64,000 nucleotides of DNA from Paenibacillus tepidiphilus (GCF_008635795.1 NZ_VWRQ01000017.1:1-64000); one strand, 5' to 3'; positions 6,705 to 16,885 are shown, counted from the first letter of the stretch. Program-made: numbers and translations. The notes: generated from the letters alone by a model not told the origin.

Positions 6705-9074
6705 ATGGCACAGGATGCATCATTGAAGCTGTCCCGGAAATCGCTGTTGGTGTGGAATGTGATCGGCAAACAAGTCAAAAAGAGTAATGGACAGACGGAG
6801 TCAGCCAATCGTTTTTTGGGGAATATTCAGACTTTGCTTAAACAGGCCAATGGACAAAATAGTATTCTGTCAAGCAGGATAATTCAAAATCTGGAAGACA
6901 TAAATGAGACGTTAGTTGAAGGGTTTCATAAGATACCAGAGCCATCCGACAGCACGAAAATAATTGTTGTGCAGCAGGATCAGAAGGCTATTCAATTCCA
7001 ACAGTTGGCATTGCGAATAATAAGTACTGCTCCTGCTACCGAAGCCTCTAAGAAAGAAGAGGAGAAGGCCACAAAAGTAAATTGGTGGAAGGGGCTTAAA
7101 GAAGGGAAAGGAAACAAGGAGAACAAGCCGGACAATTTTCAAACTACTGAAACTCTCGGTAAAAAGGCGCTCGCCAACACGGAGAAGTCAAACAGAAACA
7201 ATATCAACACTGACTCGAAACCTGCGGTCTCTGAAACCAATACGACTCAGGAGACGAATAAGGAAACGAATAAGGAAACGACAGAGAAGGCTACGGACTC
7301 CAACAGTCAAAACGCAAAAAAGAAGAAGGATTCAGCGAGTCCGGCGGAGTCAAAAAGCAAGAAAACTCCAAGCCGACAATCATCTGATGTTAAAGATGAC
7401 AGACCTCCAAAAGATTATATGATGGATCAAATCCTCAGACTATTTAATAAAGTTAAGTCTTTAGGTGAAAAAGCCATGGCTCCCCTATTTGATACAGGGA
7501 ACTTAAAGAGTTCTGAGGGCGGCAGGGACGCTGAAACGAAAAAGCGAGCTCAAGGCAACGCACCAGCCAATCCTGCGTCGAACTTAAACAGTAATACAAC
7601 GGCTCCTTCGGGGCAGGTCTCTCAAGCTGCACCAAAAAAGGATTCCAAGGTTATGAATTTTCTGAAAACGGCCGATATCGCCAAACCCTTCAATGCGATC
7701 AAATCCTTTGGAGAAAAAGCGGTAACCGAAGCGGCAACGGACGAGGATAAAAAAAATTGGAATACAATGAACGAGAACATCGATAAAGCTCTGGGGCAAA
7801 TTGGAGCAAAGGCAATGGGAGCCCTCCGGCCCGTAATGGATACCATCAACACCGCACTGACTTCCGGACAATTGGCGCCTCTAATTGATGCCATGGCAAA
7901 CGGGTTCCTTGTTATTGCCAATACGATAGGCATGGTCGTGGATGGCTTGCTATGGCTGGCCGGTATTATACAAGAAAATTGGTCATTCATTAAGCCGATT
8001 CTGGAGGCGATAGCCATTGTCTATTTGGCGGCAATGATTGTTCAGGTGTATATGCTGGCTGCGGCTTGGCTGGCGGCCAATTGGCCTATCTTGCTGGTTA
8101 TTGCGGTGATTGCTGTACTATTAATGATTCTTCAAAAGCTGGGTGTTTCGGCCTCTGAGGTTGTAGGTGCTATAGTGGGGGCTTTCGGCGTCCTTGTGGC
8201 TGTAGTTCAGAACATAGGAATCTGGATAAGCAACATGTTCTACCTTGTTTGCGATGGCATCATCAATGCTTTTAATAATGCTGTTTATAATGTGAGAGAT
8301 TCTTTACATGATCTGGCCTCCAGGGGGTTGAACATCCTTTACAGCCTGGCTTTAGGGGCTGAAGGGTTTGCCGGTGGGTTTATGAAGGTTATGGCAGAGG
8401 CAATTAACTGGGTGCTTGGCAGATTCAAGGCTATGATTGACGCGATGAGTAAGATCCCGTTCTTTGATAAGCTGGGGATCGGCAATATTAAAGTGGATAT
8501 GGTTGAACCGAAAACTCCCCATGCGGCCAGCGATGCCTTAAATCAAATGAGGCAGGGGCTGGAAGATAATAAGCCTGAGCCGCCGGTTCTGCGCCAAACC
8601 CCACTGCAGAATTATGTGAATCTGGGCGACAGCTATAATAATTATAAGCAAAAGGGCAGCGACTTCATGGATAATTTCATGGACAAGGGGAAAGCAGCCA
8701 CAGACAAAATAAAAGGGCTAACCAACACTTCTGCCGGGGCAAATCTGCCTGGCACCGCAAAACCTGCGGCCCCGAAAGTCGCCGGTAATTCGACCACTCT
8801 GTTAGCCAATCAATACAGCAACCTCAACAACGTCAACAGGGTCAACGAGGTCGGTGAAATCAACGAAGCCGTGGACATCTCAGCGGATGATCTGAAAATG
8901 CTGCGCGAGCTGGCGGAAATACAGGCGATACAGAATTTTGTGGAGCTGACGCCGACGGTGCAGGTAACAACCGGTAATATCAATAATGCCGGGGACATCG
9001 ACAGTATTATTGCCAAGATCAACGACAAGCTGCAGGAAGCGTTCGTCTCTACGGCCCAGGGGGTGTACACGTAA
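6705..9074 (+). CDS. Tape measure protein (XkdO-like)
   Basis: 789 residues. Place and architecture identify it: it follows the chaperone and precedes the LysM baseplate protein. Residues ~1-330 are charged and low-complexity (rich in K, E, T, N, including a tandem ETNK repeat); ~435-520 are strongly hydrophobic (AAMIVQVYMLAAAWLAANWP and VGAIVGAFGVLVAVVQNIGIW), as in other tape measures. The C-terminus is Asn-rich (NLNNVNRVNEVGEINEAV). It is much shorter than PBSX XkdO, predicting a short tail. ATG 6705 follows a GGGGGTGAAGGA site. The first half is more AT-rich than its neighbours, suggesting recombination. Confidence 0.85.
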   Translation: MAQDASLKLSRKSLLVWNVIGKQVKKSNGQTESANRFLGNIQTLLKQANGQNSILSSRIIQNLEDINETLVEGFHKIPEPSDSTKIIVVQQDQKAIQFQQLALRIISTAPATEASKKEEEKATKVNWWKGLKEGKGNKENKPDNFQTTETLGKKALANTEKSNRNNINTDSKPAVSETNTTQETNKETNKETTEKATDSNSQNAKKKKDSASPAESKSKKTPSRQSSDVKDDRPPKDYMMDQILRLFNKVKSLGEKAMAPLFDTGNLKSSEGGRDAETKKRAQGNAPANPASNLNSNTTAPSGQVSQAAPKKDSKVMNFLKTADIAKPFNAIKSFGEKAVTEAATDEDKKNWNTMNENIDKALGQIGAKAMGALRPVMDTINTALTSGQLAPLIDAMANGFLVIANTIGMVVDGLLWLAGIIQENWSFIKPILEAIAIVYLAAMIVQVYMLAAAWLAANWPILLVIAVIAVLLMILQKLGVSASEVVGAIVGAFGVLVAVVQNIGIWISNMFYLVCDGIINAFNNAVYNVRDSLHDLASRGLNILYSLALGAEGFAGGFMKVMAEAINWVLGRFKAMIDAMSKIPFFDKLGIGNIKVDMVEPKTPHAASDALNQMRQGLEDNKPEPPVLRQTPLQNYVNLGDSYNNYKQKGSDFMDNFMDKGKAATDKIKGLTNTSAGANLPGTAKPAAPKVAGNSTTLLANQYSNLNNVNRVNEVGEINEAVDISADDLKMLRELAEIQAIQNFVELTPTVQVTTGNINNAGDIDSIIAKINDKLQEAFVSTAQGVYT

Positions 9075-9830
9075 ATGACGGAGGAGTACGGTTTTTTTCT
9101 GAGCTTCAATAATGCTGAGGAGGTGATCCGGCTTCCGGTCAATCCTGAAATACTGGAGATTAAGGAGTCGGGAGACGGCAAAAGCTATACAGTTATCGAC
9201 CTTGGCGAAATCAATGCCATCGCCTATCCCAAGCTGACGGAGATTACTATTGAGAGTATGTTTCCGTCTCAGTGGTACCCGTTTGTGGTAGCAGGGAATA
9301 CACCAACCGACAAATTGCTACGGCCCTTCGATTACGTGGAGCTGATCAAGAAATGGATGAACAGCCGCAGGCCGGTCCGTTTCGTGTTCACAGGGCTTAA
9401 GGCAGACGCAGATACAGCGGCAAAAAGCGAGCAGGAGCCGGGATGGCTAAATTTAGCCCGCCAGAAGGCGGCGCAGTCTGTGGCCGGGGATTTCGGCATC
9501 AATATGGCCGTCAGTATTGAGAATTTCGCCTGGAAGCTCAGCGCGGGCAATACCGGGGATATCGAATACACGCTCGGTTTGAAAAAATATGTCTTCTATC
9601 AGGCAGCGCCTGTGAAGGTCGTCGGGGGTGAAGCCAAGCCGCAGCAGAAGCGGGACAGTGATAAGAAGGCAGCGGCCACCTACACTCTCAAGGCGGGGGA
9701 TACTCTGTGGCGTGTTGCCCTCAAAGAACTTGGCGACGGCAGCAAGTACAAAACTCTCCAGAAGCTGAACGGTATCCCTGACAGTGAGCTAAACAGGCTG
9801 CAAATCGGACGGGTCATTAAGCTGTCGTAG
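9075..9830 (+). CDS. LysM-containing baseplate/tail protein (XkdP-like)
   Basis: 251 residues. The C-terminal ~50 residues are a LysM motif (YTLKAGDTLWRVALKELGDG, ending LQIGRVIKLS), which binds N-acetylglucosamine polymers of peptidoglycan. The N-terminal part (FFLSFNNAEEVIRLPVNPEIL) is characteristic of XkdP/gp53-type proteins linking tube and baseplate. ATG directly follows the tape measure stop. Probably contacts the cell wall during tube penetration. Confidence 0.85.
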   Translation: MTEEYGFFLSFNNAEEVIRLPVNPEILEIKESGDGKSYTVIDLGEINAIAYPKLTEITIESMFPSQWYPFVVAGNTPTDKLLRPFDYVELIKKWMNSRRPVRFVFTGLKADADTAAKSEQEPGWLNLARQKAAQSVAGDFGINMAVSIENFAWKLSAGNTGDIEYTLGLKKYVFYQAAPVKVVGGEAKPQQKRDSDKKAAATYTLKAGDTLWRVALKELGDGSKYKTLQKLNGIPDSELNRLQIGRVIKLS

Positions 9831-9842
9831 GAGGCGAGACGG

Positions 9843-10805
9843 ATGGAGCTTTTACTCAAAAATAAGGACGGGCTGATATGGGACATCTCCGGCATTGCCA
9901 CCGACATCTCATGGAAGACCTCCCGCAGCGGGAAGCCCGCCGCCCTGGAGCTGACGCTGGTGAACAGCGGGATCTATCAGCATCCGAAGTTTGCAATCCA
10001 CAACGGGGATATCCTGCAGTTCCGCAGAGACAATGTCAACGTATTCTACGGGTTTGTGTTCAGCCTGGATACCGGGGCAAGCCAAGAGATAAAGCTAACT
10101 GCATACGATCAAGTCCGCTATTTACTCGGGAACGGCAGCTATGTGCTGCAGAATGTGACGGCCAGTGAGTTAATCACCAAGATCGCTAAGGATTATGGGC
10201 TCCAGACCGGAGTGCTCGATTCTGCCGGGTATAAGATTCCCTCTCTGATTGAGGACAATAAGAAGCTGCTGGATATCATCATGGGAGCGATTGGCAGCGA
10301 GCTGCAGTTTAACGGCCAACTGCTGGCTTTCTATGACGATTTCGGCAAGCTGACGTTGCGCAAGCCACAGGCAATGCTGCTGAATATCATTTTGGGAGCG
10401 GGGCATTTGCTGTACGATTACTCACTCAAAAAAAGTATCGACGACGACACGTACAACACGATTTTTCTGTACAAGGATAACGAGGAGACAGGTAAACGAG
10501 AGTTCTTCCCGGTGACGGATCAGGAGAACGTGGCCCGCTGGGGTCTGCTGCAGCTGTATCAGAAGGCTGACGATAAGGCCAATGCTGCACAGATTCAGGA
10601 GAAGGCTGCAAATTTGCTTAAGCTGCATAACCGGGAGAAGCTTAGCTTGTCTGTGCAGGCGATCGGGGATATCCGGGTCCGAGCAGGGAGCTTCATCTAT
10701 GTGCTGCTTGAGGATTTTGACACACAGGTATTCCTGGTCGATCAGTGTAGCCATAAGATTACAGGCGGAGAGCATACCATGTCTCTGGATATTAAGGTGG
10801 TGTAA
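9843..10805 (+). CDS. Baseplate hub protein (XkdQ-like)
   Basis: 320 residues. It matches XkdQ/gpD-like hub proteins: an N-terminal LLLKNKDGLIWDISGIATDISWKTSR segment, GDILQFRRDNVNVFYGFVF, and the late-protein-D-type core with TAYDQVRYLLGNGSYVL. Hub proteins form the trimer that joins tube to spike. Preceded by GGAGGCGA. It is part of the tightly packed baseplate run (gaps of 4-12 bases or overlaps). Confidence 0.85.
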   Translation: MELLLKNKDGLIWDISGIATDISWKTSRSGKPAALELTLVNSGIYQHPKFAIHNGDILQFRRDNVNVFYGFVFSLDTGASQEIKLTAYDQVRYLLGNGSYVLQNVTASELITKIAKDYGLQTGVLDSAGYKIPSLIEDNKKLLDIIMGAIGSELQFNGQLLAFYDDFGKLTLRKPQAMLLNIILGAGHLLYDYSLKKSIDDDTYNTIFLYKDNEETGKREFFPVTDQENVARWGLLQLYQKADDKANAAQIQEKAANLLKLHNREKLSLSVQAIGDIRVRAGSFIYVLLEDFDTQVFLVDQCSHKITGGEHTMSLDIKVV

Positions 10806-10809
10806 ATAG

Positions 10810-11103
10810 ATGCTGGATATTATCAAAAAAGCGAGCCTCGGAGCCGTAGCCAATACGAATCCGGTGGCTTTTTCGTTTGGCACGGTGGTCGGGAATGAAC
10901 CTCTGGAGATCCAGGTGGATCAACGGTTTGTACTGTCGGGTCCGGCATTGGTCCTGCCTGAAGCCATTATGGAGTGCAAAGTTAAAGTGGGTGACAGCGA
11001 AGTTCTGCTTCGACGAGGGCTTGAGCCCGGCGACCGGGTACTGCTGGCCCGGATGCAAGGCGGACAAAGCTACATTGTCCTGGATCGGCTGGTGCCGTCA
11101 TGA
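10810..11103 (+). CDS. DUF2577 baseplate protein (XkdR-like)
   Basis: 97 residues, the normal size. Opening MLDIIKKASLGAVANTNPVA, the GTVVGNEPLEIQVDQRFVLSG stretch and closing GQSYIVLDRLV fit DUF2577, likely an OB-fold spike or hub component. The stop overlaps the start of the next gene (ATGA at 11100). Confidence 0.85.
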   Translation: MLDIIKKASLGAVANTNPVAFSFGTVVGNEPLEIQVDQRFVLSGPALVLPEAIMECKVKVGDSEVLLRRGLEPGDRVLLARMQGGQSYIVLDRLVPS

Positions 11104-11528
11104 TTCCGGTTATAGGAAGATTGGGACCCATCACCGCCTCCTTGGAGAATGCAGCCGCATCCGGTTCTATGGCGCCTAGCCTTACCTACCGGATGGACTG
11201 GGAACGCAAACGTCTAGTGGGACGAGTGGATGGGCTTGAGGCTGTAAAGCAAGCCGCTGCCAAGATTCTGCAGACCTGGCGTTACGAGCACCTCATATAC
11301 AGTGCGGATTATGGAACAGAATGGCGCCTGGTGCTGGGAAAGGACCGGCTGCTGGCCAGAGCTGAGCTGCGCAGAGTGGTCACCGAGGCGCTGCTGCAGG
11401 ATGACCGGATAGAGAGGCTGGAAGACAGCGGGATCGAATTCAGCGGAGACAATGTCAGCTTTAGTTGTTTGGTGGTCACCCGCTACGGCAACTTTGAGCT
11501 CAGAAAGGAGATGAGCGGCGATGTATGA
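11100..11528 (+). CDS. DUF2634 baseplate wedge protein (XkdS-like)
   Basis: 142 residues. The TYRMDWERKRLVGRVDGLEA segment and AAKILQTWRYEHLIYSADYGTEW are the signature of DUF2634 / XkdS, related to gp25-like wedge initiators. It overlaps both neighbours, which argues for translational coupling. Confidence 0.87.
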   Translation: MIPVIGRLGPITASLENAAASGSMAPSLTYRMDWERKRLVGRVDGLEAVKQAAAKILQTWRYEHLIYSADYGTEWRLVLGKDRLLARAELRRVVTEALLQDDRIERLEDSGIEFSGDNVSFSCLVVTRYGNFELRKEMSGDV

Positions 11529-12579
11529 GGACCAGACTTATGAAGCATTACTGGAACGGATGCTGTCCCGGGTTCCGGAAGGCATCGACAAGCGCGAAGG
11601 CAGCATTATCTACGATGCGCTGGCTCCGGCAGCGGCAGAGATGGCGCAAATGTATATCGAACTGGAGATTAACAACAATTTGTATTTTGCGGATACGGCA
11701 AGCGGGGAATATCTGGAGCGGAGTATTGCCTGGAGCGGTGTGACCCGGGCTCCGGCGGGTAAGGCCCAGCTTCGGGGCGTTTTCTACAACAACGCAGGTG
11801 AATTACTGGATATTCCCCTGGGGAGCCGGTTCTCGCGGGAGTTAATCAATTTCACTGCAGCTGAGAAGCTCTCCCCCGGAAATTACCGGATGGTCTGCGA
11901 GATGGCCGGAGATGAAGGGAACCAGACTCTCGGTGCCCTGCTGCCCATTGATTATATTGCAGGTCTGGCCCGTGGGGAGCTGAGGGAGCTGCTGGTTCCG
12001 GGCACCGATGCCGAGGACGACGAATCCTTGCGTCAGCGTTACTATGCTGCAGCACGTCGCCCTTCAACCAGCGGCAATAAGTATCATTATATGGAGTGGG
12101 CGCAGCAGATCAGCGGCGTTGGCGGAGCAAGGGTGTTTCCGCTCTGGAACGGCCCGAAGACGGTGAAGGTGGTTATAGTTGATGCCGATATGCGGCCTGC
12201 CACCCCAGTTCTGGTAGAGCAGGTGCAGAAGCATATCGATCCGCTCCCGGGACAGGGTGAAGGACAGGCGCCGGTGGGAGCGGTAGTTACGGTTGCAGCG
12301 GCGATCGGGAAAAGTATCGGCGTTGCCGCGAAAGTCAGTCTGGCAGCGGGATATTCGCTGCAACCGGTGATTGATGCGTTCGCGGCAAAGCTGGAGACAT
12401 ACCGCCTTGAGAAGGCTTTTGACAGGAGCTATATCAGTTCGTCGGTCATCGGCTCGCTGCTGCTGAGTACCGATGGTGTAGTGGACTACAGCAATCTTTT
12501 GCTGAACGGCAAGACGGGAAATGTCACTCTGGGTGAGACGGAAGTGCCGCTGTTCACCGGTGCGACGCTGGAGGTGTAG
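11521..12579 (+). CDS. Baseplate J-like wedge protein (XkdT-like)
   Basis: 352 residues with the Baseplate_J pattern: MLSRVPEGIDKREGSIIYDA at the N-terminus, a membrane-free body with EYLERSIAWSGVTRAPA, and LRQRYYAAARRPSTSGNKYHY in the middle. It forms the baseplate wedges that trigger sheath contraction. AAGGAGATGA lies 12 bases before the ATG, inside the preceding gene. Confidence 0.92.
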   Translation: MYEDQTYEALLERMLSRVPEGIDKREGSIIYDALAPAAAEMAQMYIELEINNNLYFADTASGEYLERSIAWSGVTRAPAGKAQLRGVFYNNAGELLDIPLGSRFSRELINFTAAEKLSPGNYRMVCEMAGDEGNQTLGALLPIDYIAGLARGELRELLVPGTDAEDDESLRQRYYAAARRPSTSGNKYHYMEWAQQISGVGGARVFPLWNGPKTVKVVIVDADMRPATPVLVEQVQKHIDPLPGQGEGQAPVGAVVTVAAAIGKSIGVAAKVSLAAGYSLQPVIDAFAAKLETYRLEKAFDRSYISSSVIGSLLLSTDGVVDYSNLLLNGKTGNVTLGETEVPLFTGATLEV

Positions 12580-12582
12580 CTT

Positions 12583-13131
12583 ATGGGATATCCGGAGAGA
12601 ATTGATCTACTTGAATACCTGCCCGAGTATTATGAGGGCGTTCCGGAAATGGAGATGCTGCAGGCCAGTGCCGGTACAGAGTGTGGACAATTAGCTTATA
12701 GTATTGCCGACAGCGGATCGCAGAAGAACGTAGAATCGGCGACATGGGGCCTGTCCCGTTGGGAGAAGGTACTTGGGCTGACGACGGACTTAAGCAAATC
12801 CGATGTCACCCGCCGGGAAATAATTAAGGCGAAGCTTCGGGGGAGCGGCACAACGACGCCTGAGATGATCCAGCGAACGGCTTCAGCGTTCTCGGGCGGG
12901 GAAGTGGAAGTGGTGGAGGTACCCGGAGAATACAGCTTTATTGTTCATTTTGTAGGAACGCTGGGTATTCCGGCTAATATGGCCGGGCTGATTCAGAGCA
13001 TTGAAGAGATCAAACCGGCCCACCTGGATTACAGCTTTGAGTATACGTATACATGGTGGGATTCCCTTAAGCCGCTGACCTGGGCAAGTGCACATGACCG
13101 TACATGGGACGATCTGAGAGTATATGAATAG
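12583..13131 (+). CDS. DUF2313 tail protein (XkdU/YmfQ-like)
   Basis: 182 residues. It has the DUF2313 pattern: LLEYLPEYYEGVPEMEMLQ start, GLSRWEKVLGLTTD centre, RREIIKAKLRGSGTTTPEM, and a C-terminal IEEIKPAHLDYSFEYTY. In Mu-like and PBSX-like tails this protein links the wedge to the fibre. Confidence 0.9.
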   Translation: MGYPERIDLLEYLPEYYEGVPEMEMLQASAGTECGQLAYSIADSGSQKNVESATWGLSRWEKVLGLTTDLSKSDVTRREIIKAKLRGSGTTTPEMIQRTASAFSGGEVEVVEVPGEYSFIVHFVGTLGIPANMAGLIQSIEEIKPAHLDYSFEYTYTWWDSLKPLTWASAHDRTWDDLRVYE

Positions 13132-13142
13132 GAGGAGGAGCC

Positions 13143-16100
13143 ATGAAGACAACAAATAATCTGAAGCTGAAGAAGCCGGATGGAAGCGATTATGTTGATA
13201 TTGCGGATCTGAACAGCAATATGGATCTTATAGACACAGCGGTCAAAGGCGTGCAAGATCACACCGCCGATGCGGTCAAGCATGTTACAGCTGCCGAGCG
13301 CAGCGCCTGGAACGGCAAAGCTTCCACTACGGCCGCAACCTCATCCGCTGCCGGGTTGATGTCCGCCGCCGACAAGACCAAGCTGGACGGAGTGGCTACG
13401 GGAGCAAATAACTATACACACCCTGCAGGCGATGGTAACCAGCATGTCCCTGCCACCGGAACCACAAACAATACCAAGGTGTTGAAAGCCGGGGCAACAG
13501 CGGGGAGCGCAGCCTGGGGGGCGATCAACGCATCGGAGGTGGTGGAGGATGCCAGCCACCGCTTTGCGACAGATGCGGAGAAGGCGGTGTGGAGTGGGAA
13601 AGCTCCGCTGGTTTCCCCGGCGTTTACGGGGACGCCTACAGCTCCGACAGTGGTGGCAGGTACAGTTAGCACACAATTGGCAAACACTGCATTTGTAAAC
13701 ACCAACGCGACAAAGCGGATAGTGCTAACAGGACAAGGGCAGAACACATCGTACCGCCGTACGGTAGTCGCGCTGTGCGATGTCACAAATACCGATGCCG
13801 CGGCCAGTTCATATAGTAATGGTCTGCTCACTATGCACCGCTATAATGGATTAAGTGGACAAGTTACGGCTCTGGTGGCATGCGAAAAGCACTACAATTC
13901 AAATGCGATGAACTATACAGCCTTACGCATGGGTGTAGGTGCGGGCAGGTTCCGGCCATGCACGTTTACCTATAAAGGCGTAAAGTATGGCGGACTTGAC
14001 ATTTACATCGCAGACGCTGAGCTGCGGGACATTGAGTTTAACGGAGCTACAAACTTCGGGATTTTTGCCGTTGATTACTACAATAACCAAACCAGCACAG
14101 TTATCAATGTGGAAATAAATAACTCACTGAGTTCTGTAGAAGGAACCGACTATTTTCCCATTGGTGATTTTACCTTCAATGGTGCAGGAATTAACGCGGT
14201 GTCATTGGGCGGGGTGGCAGCCGATGACTATGCACTGCTGGCTTCTCCGGCATTTACAGGTACACCTACGGCACCAACCGCTGCCAAGGGGACTGATACG
14301 GAACAGATTGCCACGACTGCATATGTAATGGACAGTGCCTTACGATTGGGATTTTTAGGTGCGGGGGACTTTAACACGTTTCTTACTCCCGGCATGTATA
14401 GACTGGGGGCCGGCGGGGATTTCACTAATGGCCCCGGTACTTATGCTTATGGGCAGCTACTTGTGGTCCGTGGTGGGAATTACGATACGTATGCGCAGAT
14501 AGTAATTCCTTATAATAACGCTAATATAGCATATCGAACAGGCACCGTATCTTCGATAGCATCAGCCACATGGTTGACACTATGGAACCAAGGTAATTTT
14601 AACCCTACCACGAAAGCTGATTTAGCAAGTCCGGCCTTCACAGGCATACCAACGGCTCCGACACCGGCGTCCACCGTGAACAACACACAGTTGGCAACCA
14701 CGGCGTTCGTTCAGACGCTTATTGGAGCGCAGATGACGGCACCTGTGCAGCTCGCAAACGGTACCGACTTGGATACGATTATCACTTCCGGGTTTTATCG
14801 TTTGGGAACAGGACACGTAAACGTCCCCGCAGGCCTGAATACAGACTACGGCATGCTGATTGTGTCCCGCTTGTCAACCGTGGTAACACAGATGTTTGTG
14901 CCATCTCGGGGTAGCATATCGTGGGCAGTGCGTGGGGGTACGCCGTCGAATGCTGGAGGCACGGGTACGTTACCTGCTTGGACATTGTTTGCGGGCCTTG
15001 ATACGAACGGGGATGTTGCGCTCAGTGCCATACCTGACCAAGTGCAGAAATACAGCCTTACGCAGGACAGCGGTAGGAACCGCAGGCTGGATGATAACAC
15101 AGACCTAAACACTGTGACACTGGCAGGTTTTTACGATGGTACCCAACTAGTTAATGTTCCACCTGTAGGGGAACATTCATCTCTTTGGTGGCACATCATG
15201 GTACAGACGCATTCAGGCGCTTCAAACGGTGAAAACTACGTGATTCAGAGGGCTTCGGGGCTTAGCACAGTGGGATTGTGGGAGTTCACCCGCCGCCGCT
15301 ACAATGGGGTATGGAGCGAATGGCGGGAGGTACAGACGTATAAGGACCAGAACTTAAAAGCGCCCACAGACCTTCCAAGCACCTATACCGGAAAAACCAC
15401 CACAATATTCTTCGTTAATAATGTGGCTGGATGGCCTAGAAGCTATGGCACAGTAGTGACGATGAAAGGTCATACAGCGGCAGAATCGGGTGTTACTCAG
15501 TACTTCTACCCTTACAACAACGATGACTCGATAAAGTACCGCCATGGTTTATTTAACCAGAACGCATGGGGCGAATGGCGCGAACTTCTGGACTCTACCC
15601 ACGCCGCTAAGACCCTCATGCAGCGGGATACAGCACCTTCTAATCTTAATAATGCTACCACACCCGGTTCATATTTATTAGGAGCGGAAGCAAGTCATTC
15701 TAACGGGCCGGGCTTCGCATGGGCAATATTGGATGTGACGGTGAATAATTCGGGGTATGTTAAACAAGTGGCTACGCAAGTATTGGGCAATAATCAGAAA
15801 TATCGCAGCAGATCAGAAACCGGGACATGGTCAAGCTGGATTAAATTAGTGACTGAGCCTGATTTAACAGCTGCCGTACAGGCTCCACCTTATGCCGTAA
15901 CCGCTGGAACGAATGCGGCTCTGACGGCCAGCATAAGTCCAGCTCTTACAGCACTGTCAGCAGGCCTACGGGTAACCATCAAAGTCCATGTTGCTGTAGC
16001 TGGATCAGTTACGCTCAACCTTAACAGCCTGGGAACCAAAAGCATCAAAAAGCCAAACGGCAATAATCCGACATTGGCACTCGGCGGGGTATACACGCTG

Positions 16101-16871
16101 GTCTATGACGGAACGGCTTTTATCTTACAGGGTGAAGGGGGGGAGTATGGAACAGCAGCGGCATCCGATGTACTAGCTGGCAAGACCATTGGAACAGAAT
16201 CAGGATTGATAACAGGAACAATGGCCAATAATGGGGCTGGCGGTACGGTAACTCCTACTTCCTCGGCCCAGACTAAGCCAGCAGGCTTTTATTCTTCAGC
16301 AATTACGATAGCTGGAGTCAGTGTACCGGCAGCCAGTGTTGTAGCTGGAACAACAATTGCGGGAGTTGCTGGAGCCCTTCCTAGTAGAGCGAACGATCAA
16401 TTGTCGGGGACTATAAATTATGAGGGCAACGGCAGAATGGCAGTAGGCTTTCCGACTGGGGCTTATGTTACCAATAGCGGCTTTGGTAACGGACTTGCTT
16501 CGGTGGCTATTCAAGATCCGGACTTCATTTCAAGCAATATCCGCAATGGTGTTAATATATTTGGAGTAATCGGCAGCTTAATCGAAGGCAAGCGATATGC
16601 TTCAGGTTATCATACCGTTCAAGGGGTATTTGAGGATGTCTTTATCGGAAATCTTGGATTTGCTCCCAGAACGGCGATAGCCCGTAAAGCGGACGGTACG
16701 GATGACTATGGCATTTATCAGCCTGACCTGGGGATAAATATTTACGTCAGATACGGTTATGTATGGAATAATGCCTGGAAGCCGGATTACCTCGCCAGCA
16801 ACTCGCTGTCATTATATTTACCGGATTATGTGACGCTTTCAGGAACCTATAACTATTACGTATTCGGATAA
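13143..16871 (+). CDS. Tail fibre with phage-fibre repeats and pyocin-knob-like domains
   Basis: 1242 residues, the putative receptor-binding protein. Residues 1-~60 are the baseplate-binding N-terminus (NNLKLKKPDGSDYVDIADLN). Three copies of the fibre motif SPAFTG(T/I)PTAPT, each followed by QLATTAFV-type sequence, lie at ~160, ~365 and ~500. Five successive knob-like units follow (~400-490, 537-620, 648-730, 737-820, 829-905), each with DLNT...GFY/YRLG and ending W.....W or similar, as in pyocin fibres. A further TAAASDVLAGKT segment lies near 1000 and a unique C-terminal head at ~1120-1242. No fibre chaperone of the classical type follows. Sequence variation here would set target range. 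Confidence 0.87.
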   Translation: MKTTNNLKLKKPDGSDYVDIADLNSNMDLIDTAVKGVQDHTADAVKHVTAAERSAWNGKASTTAATSSAAGLMSAADKTKLDGVATGANNYTHPAGDGNQHVPATGTTNNTKVLKAGATAGSAAWGAINASEVVEDASHRFATDAEKAVWSGKAPLVSPAFTGTPTAPTVVAGTVSTQLANTAFVNTNATKRIVLTGQGQNTSYRRTVVALCDVTNTDAAASSYSNGLLTMHRYNGLSGQVTALVACEKHYNSNAMNYTALRMGVGAGRFRPCTFTYKGVKYGGLDIYIADAELRDIEFNGATNFGIFAVDYYNNQTSTVINVEINNSLSSVEGTDYFPIGDFTFNGAGINAVSLGGVAADDYALLASPAFTGTPTAPTAAKGTDTEQIATTAYVMDSALRLGFLGAGDFNTFLTPGMYRLGAGGDFTNGPGTYAYGQLLVVRGGNYDTYAQIVIPYNNANIAYRTGTVSSIASATWLTLWNQGNFNPTTKADLASPAFTGIPTAPTPASTVNNTQLATTAFVQTLIGAQMTAPVQLANGTDLDTIITSGFYRLGTGHVNVPAGLNTDYGMLIVSRLSTVVTQMFVPSRGSISWAVRGGTPSNAGGTGTLPAWTLFAGLDTNGDVALSAIPDQVQKYSLTQDSGRNRRLDDNTDLNTVTLAGFYDGTQLVNVPPVGEHSSLWWHIMVQTHSGASNGENYVIQRASGLSTVGLWEFTRRRYNGVWSEWREVQTYKDQNLKAPTDLPSTYTGKTTTIFFVNNVAGWPRSYGTVVTMKGHTAAESGVTQYFYPYNNDDSIKYRHGLFNQNAWGEWRELLDSTHAAKTLMQRDTAPSNLNNATTPGSYLLGAEASHSNGPGFAWAILDVTVNNSGYVKQVATQVLGNNQKYRSRSETGTWSSWIKLVTEPDLTAAVQAPPYAVTAGTNAALTASISPALTALSAGLRVTIKVHVAVAGSVTLNLNSLGTKSIKKPNGNNPTLALGGVYTLVYDGTAFILQGEGGEYGTAAASDVLAGKTIGTESGLITGTMANNGAGGTVTPTSSAQTKPAGFYSSAITIAGVSVPAASVVAGTTIAGVAGALPSRANDQLSGTINYEGNGRMAVGFPTGAYVTNSGFGNGLASVAIQDPDFISSNIRNGVNIFGVIGSLIEGKRYASGYHTVQGVFEDVFIGNLGFAPRTAIARKADGTDDYGIYQPDLGINIYVRYGYVWNNAWKPDYLASNSLSLYLPDYVTLSGTYNYYVFG

Positions 16872-16885
16872 AGGGGAGACTGGCC

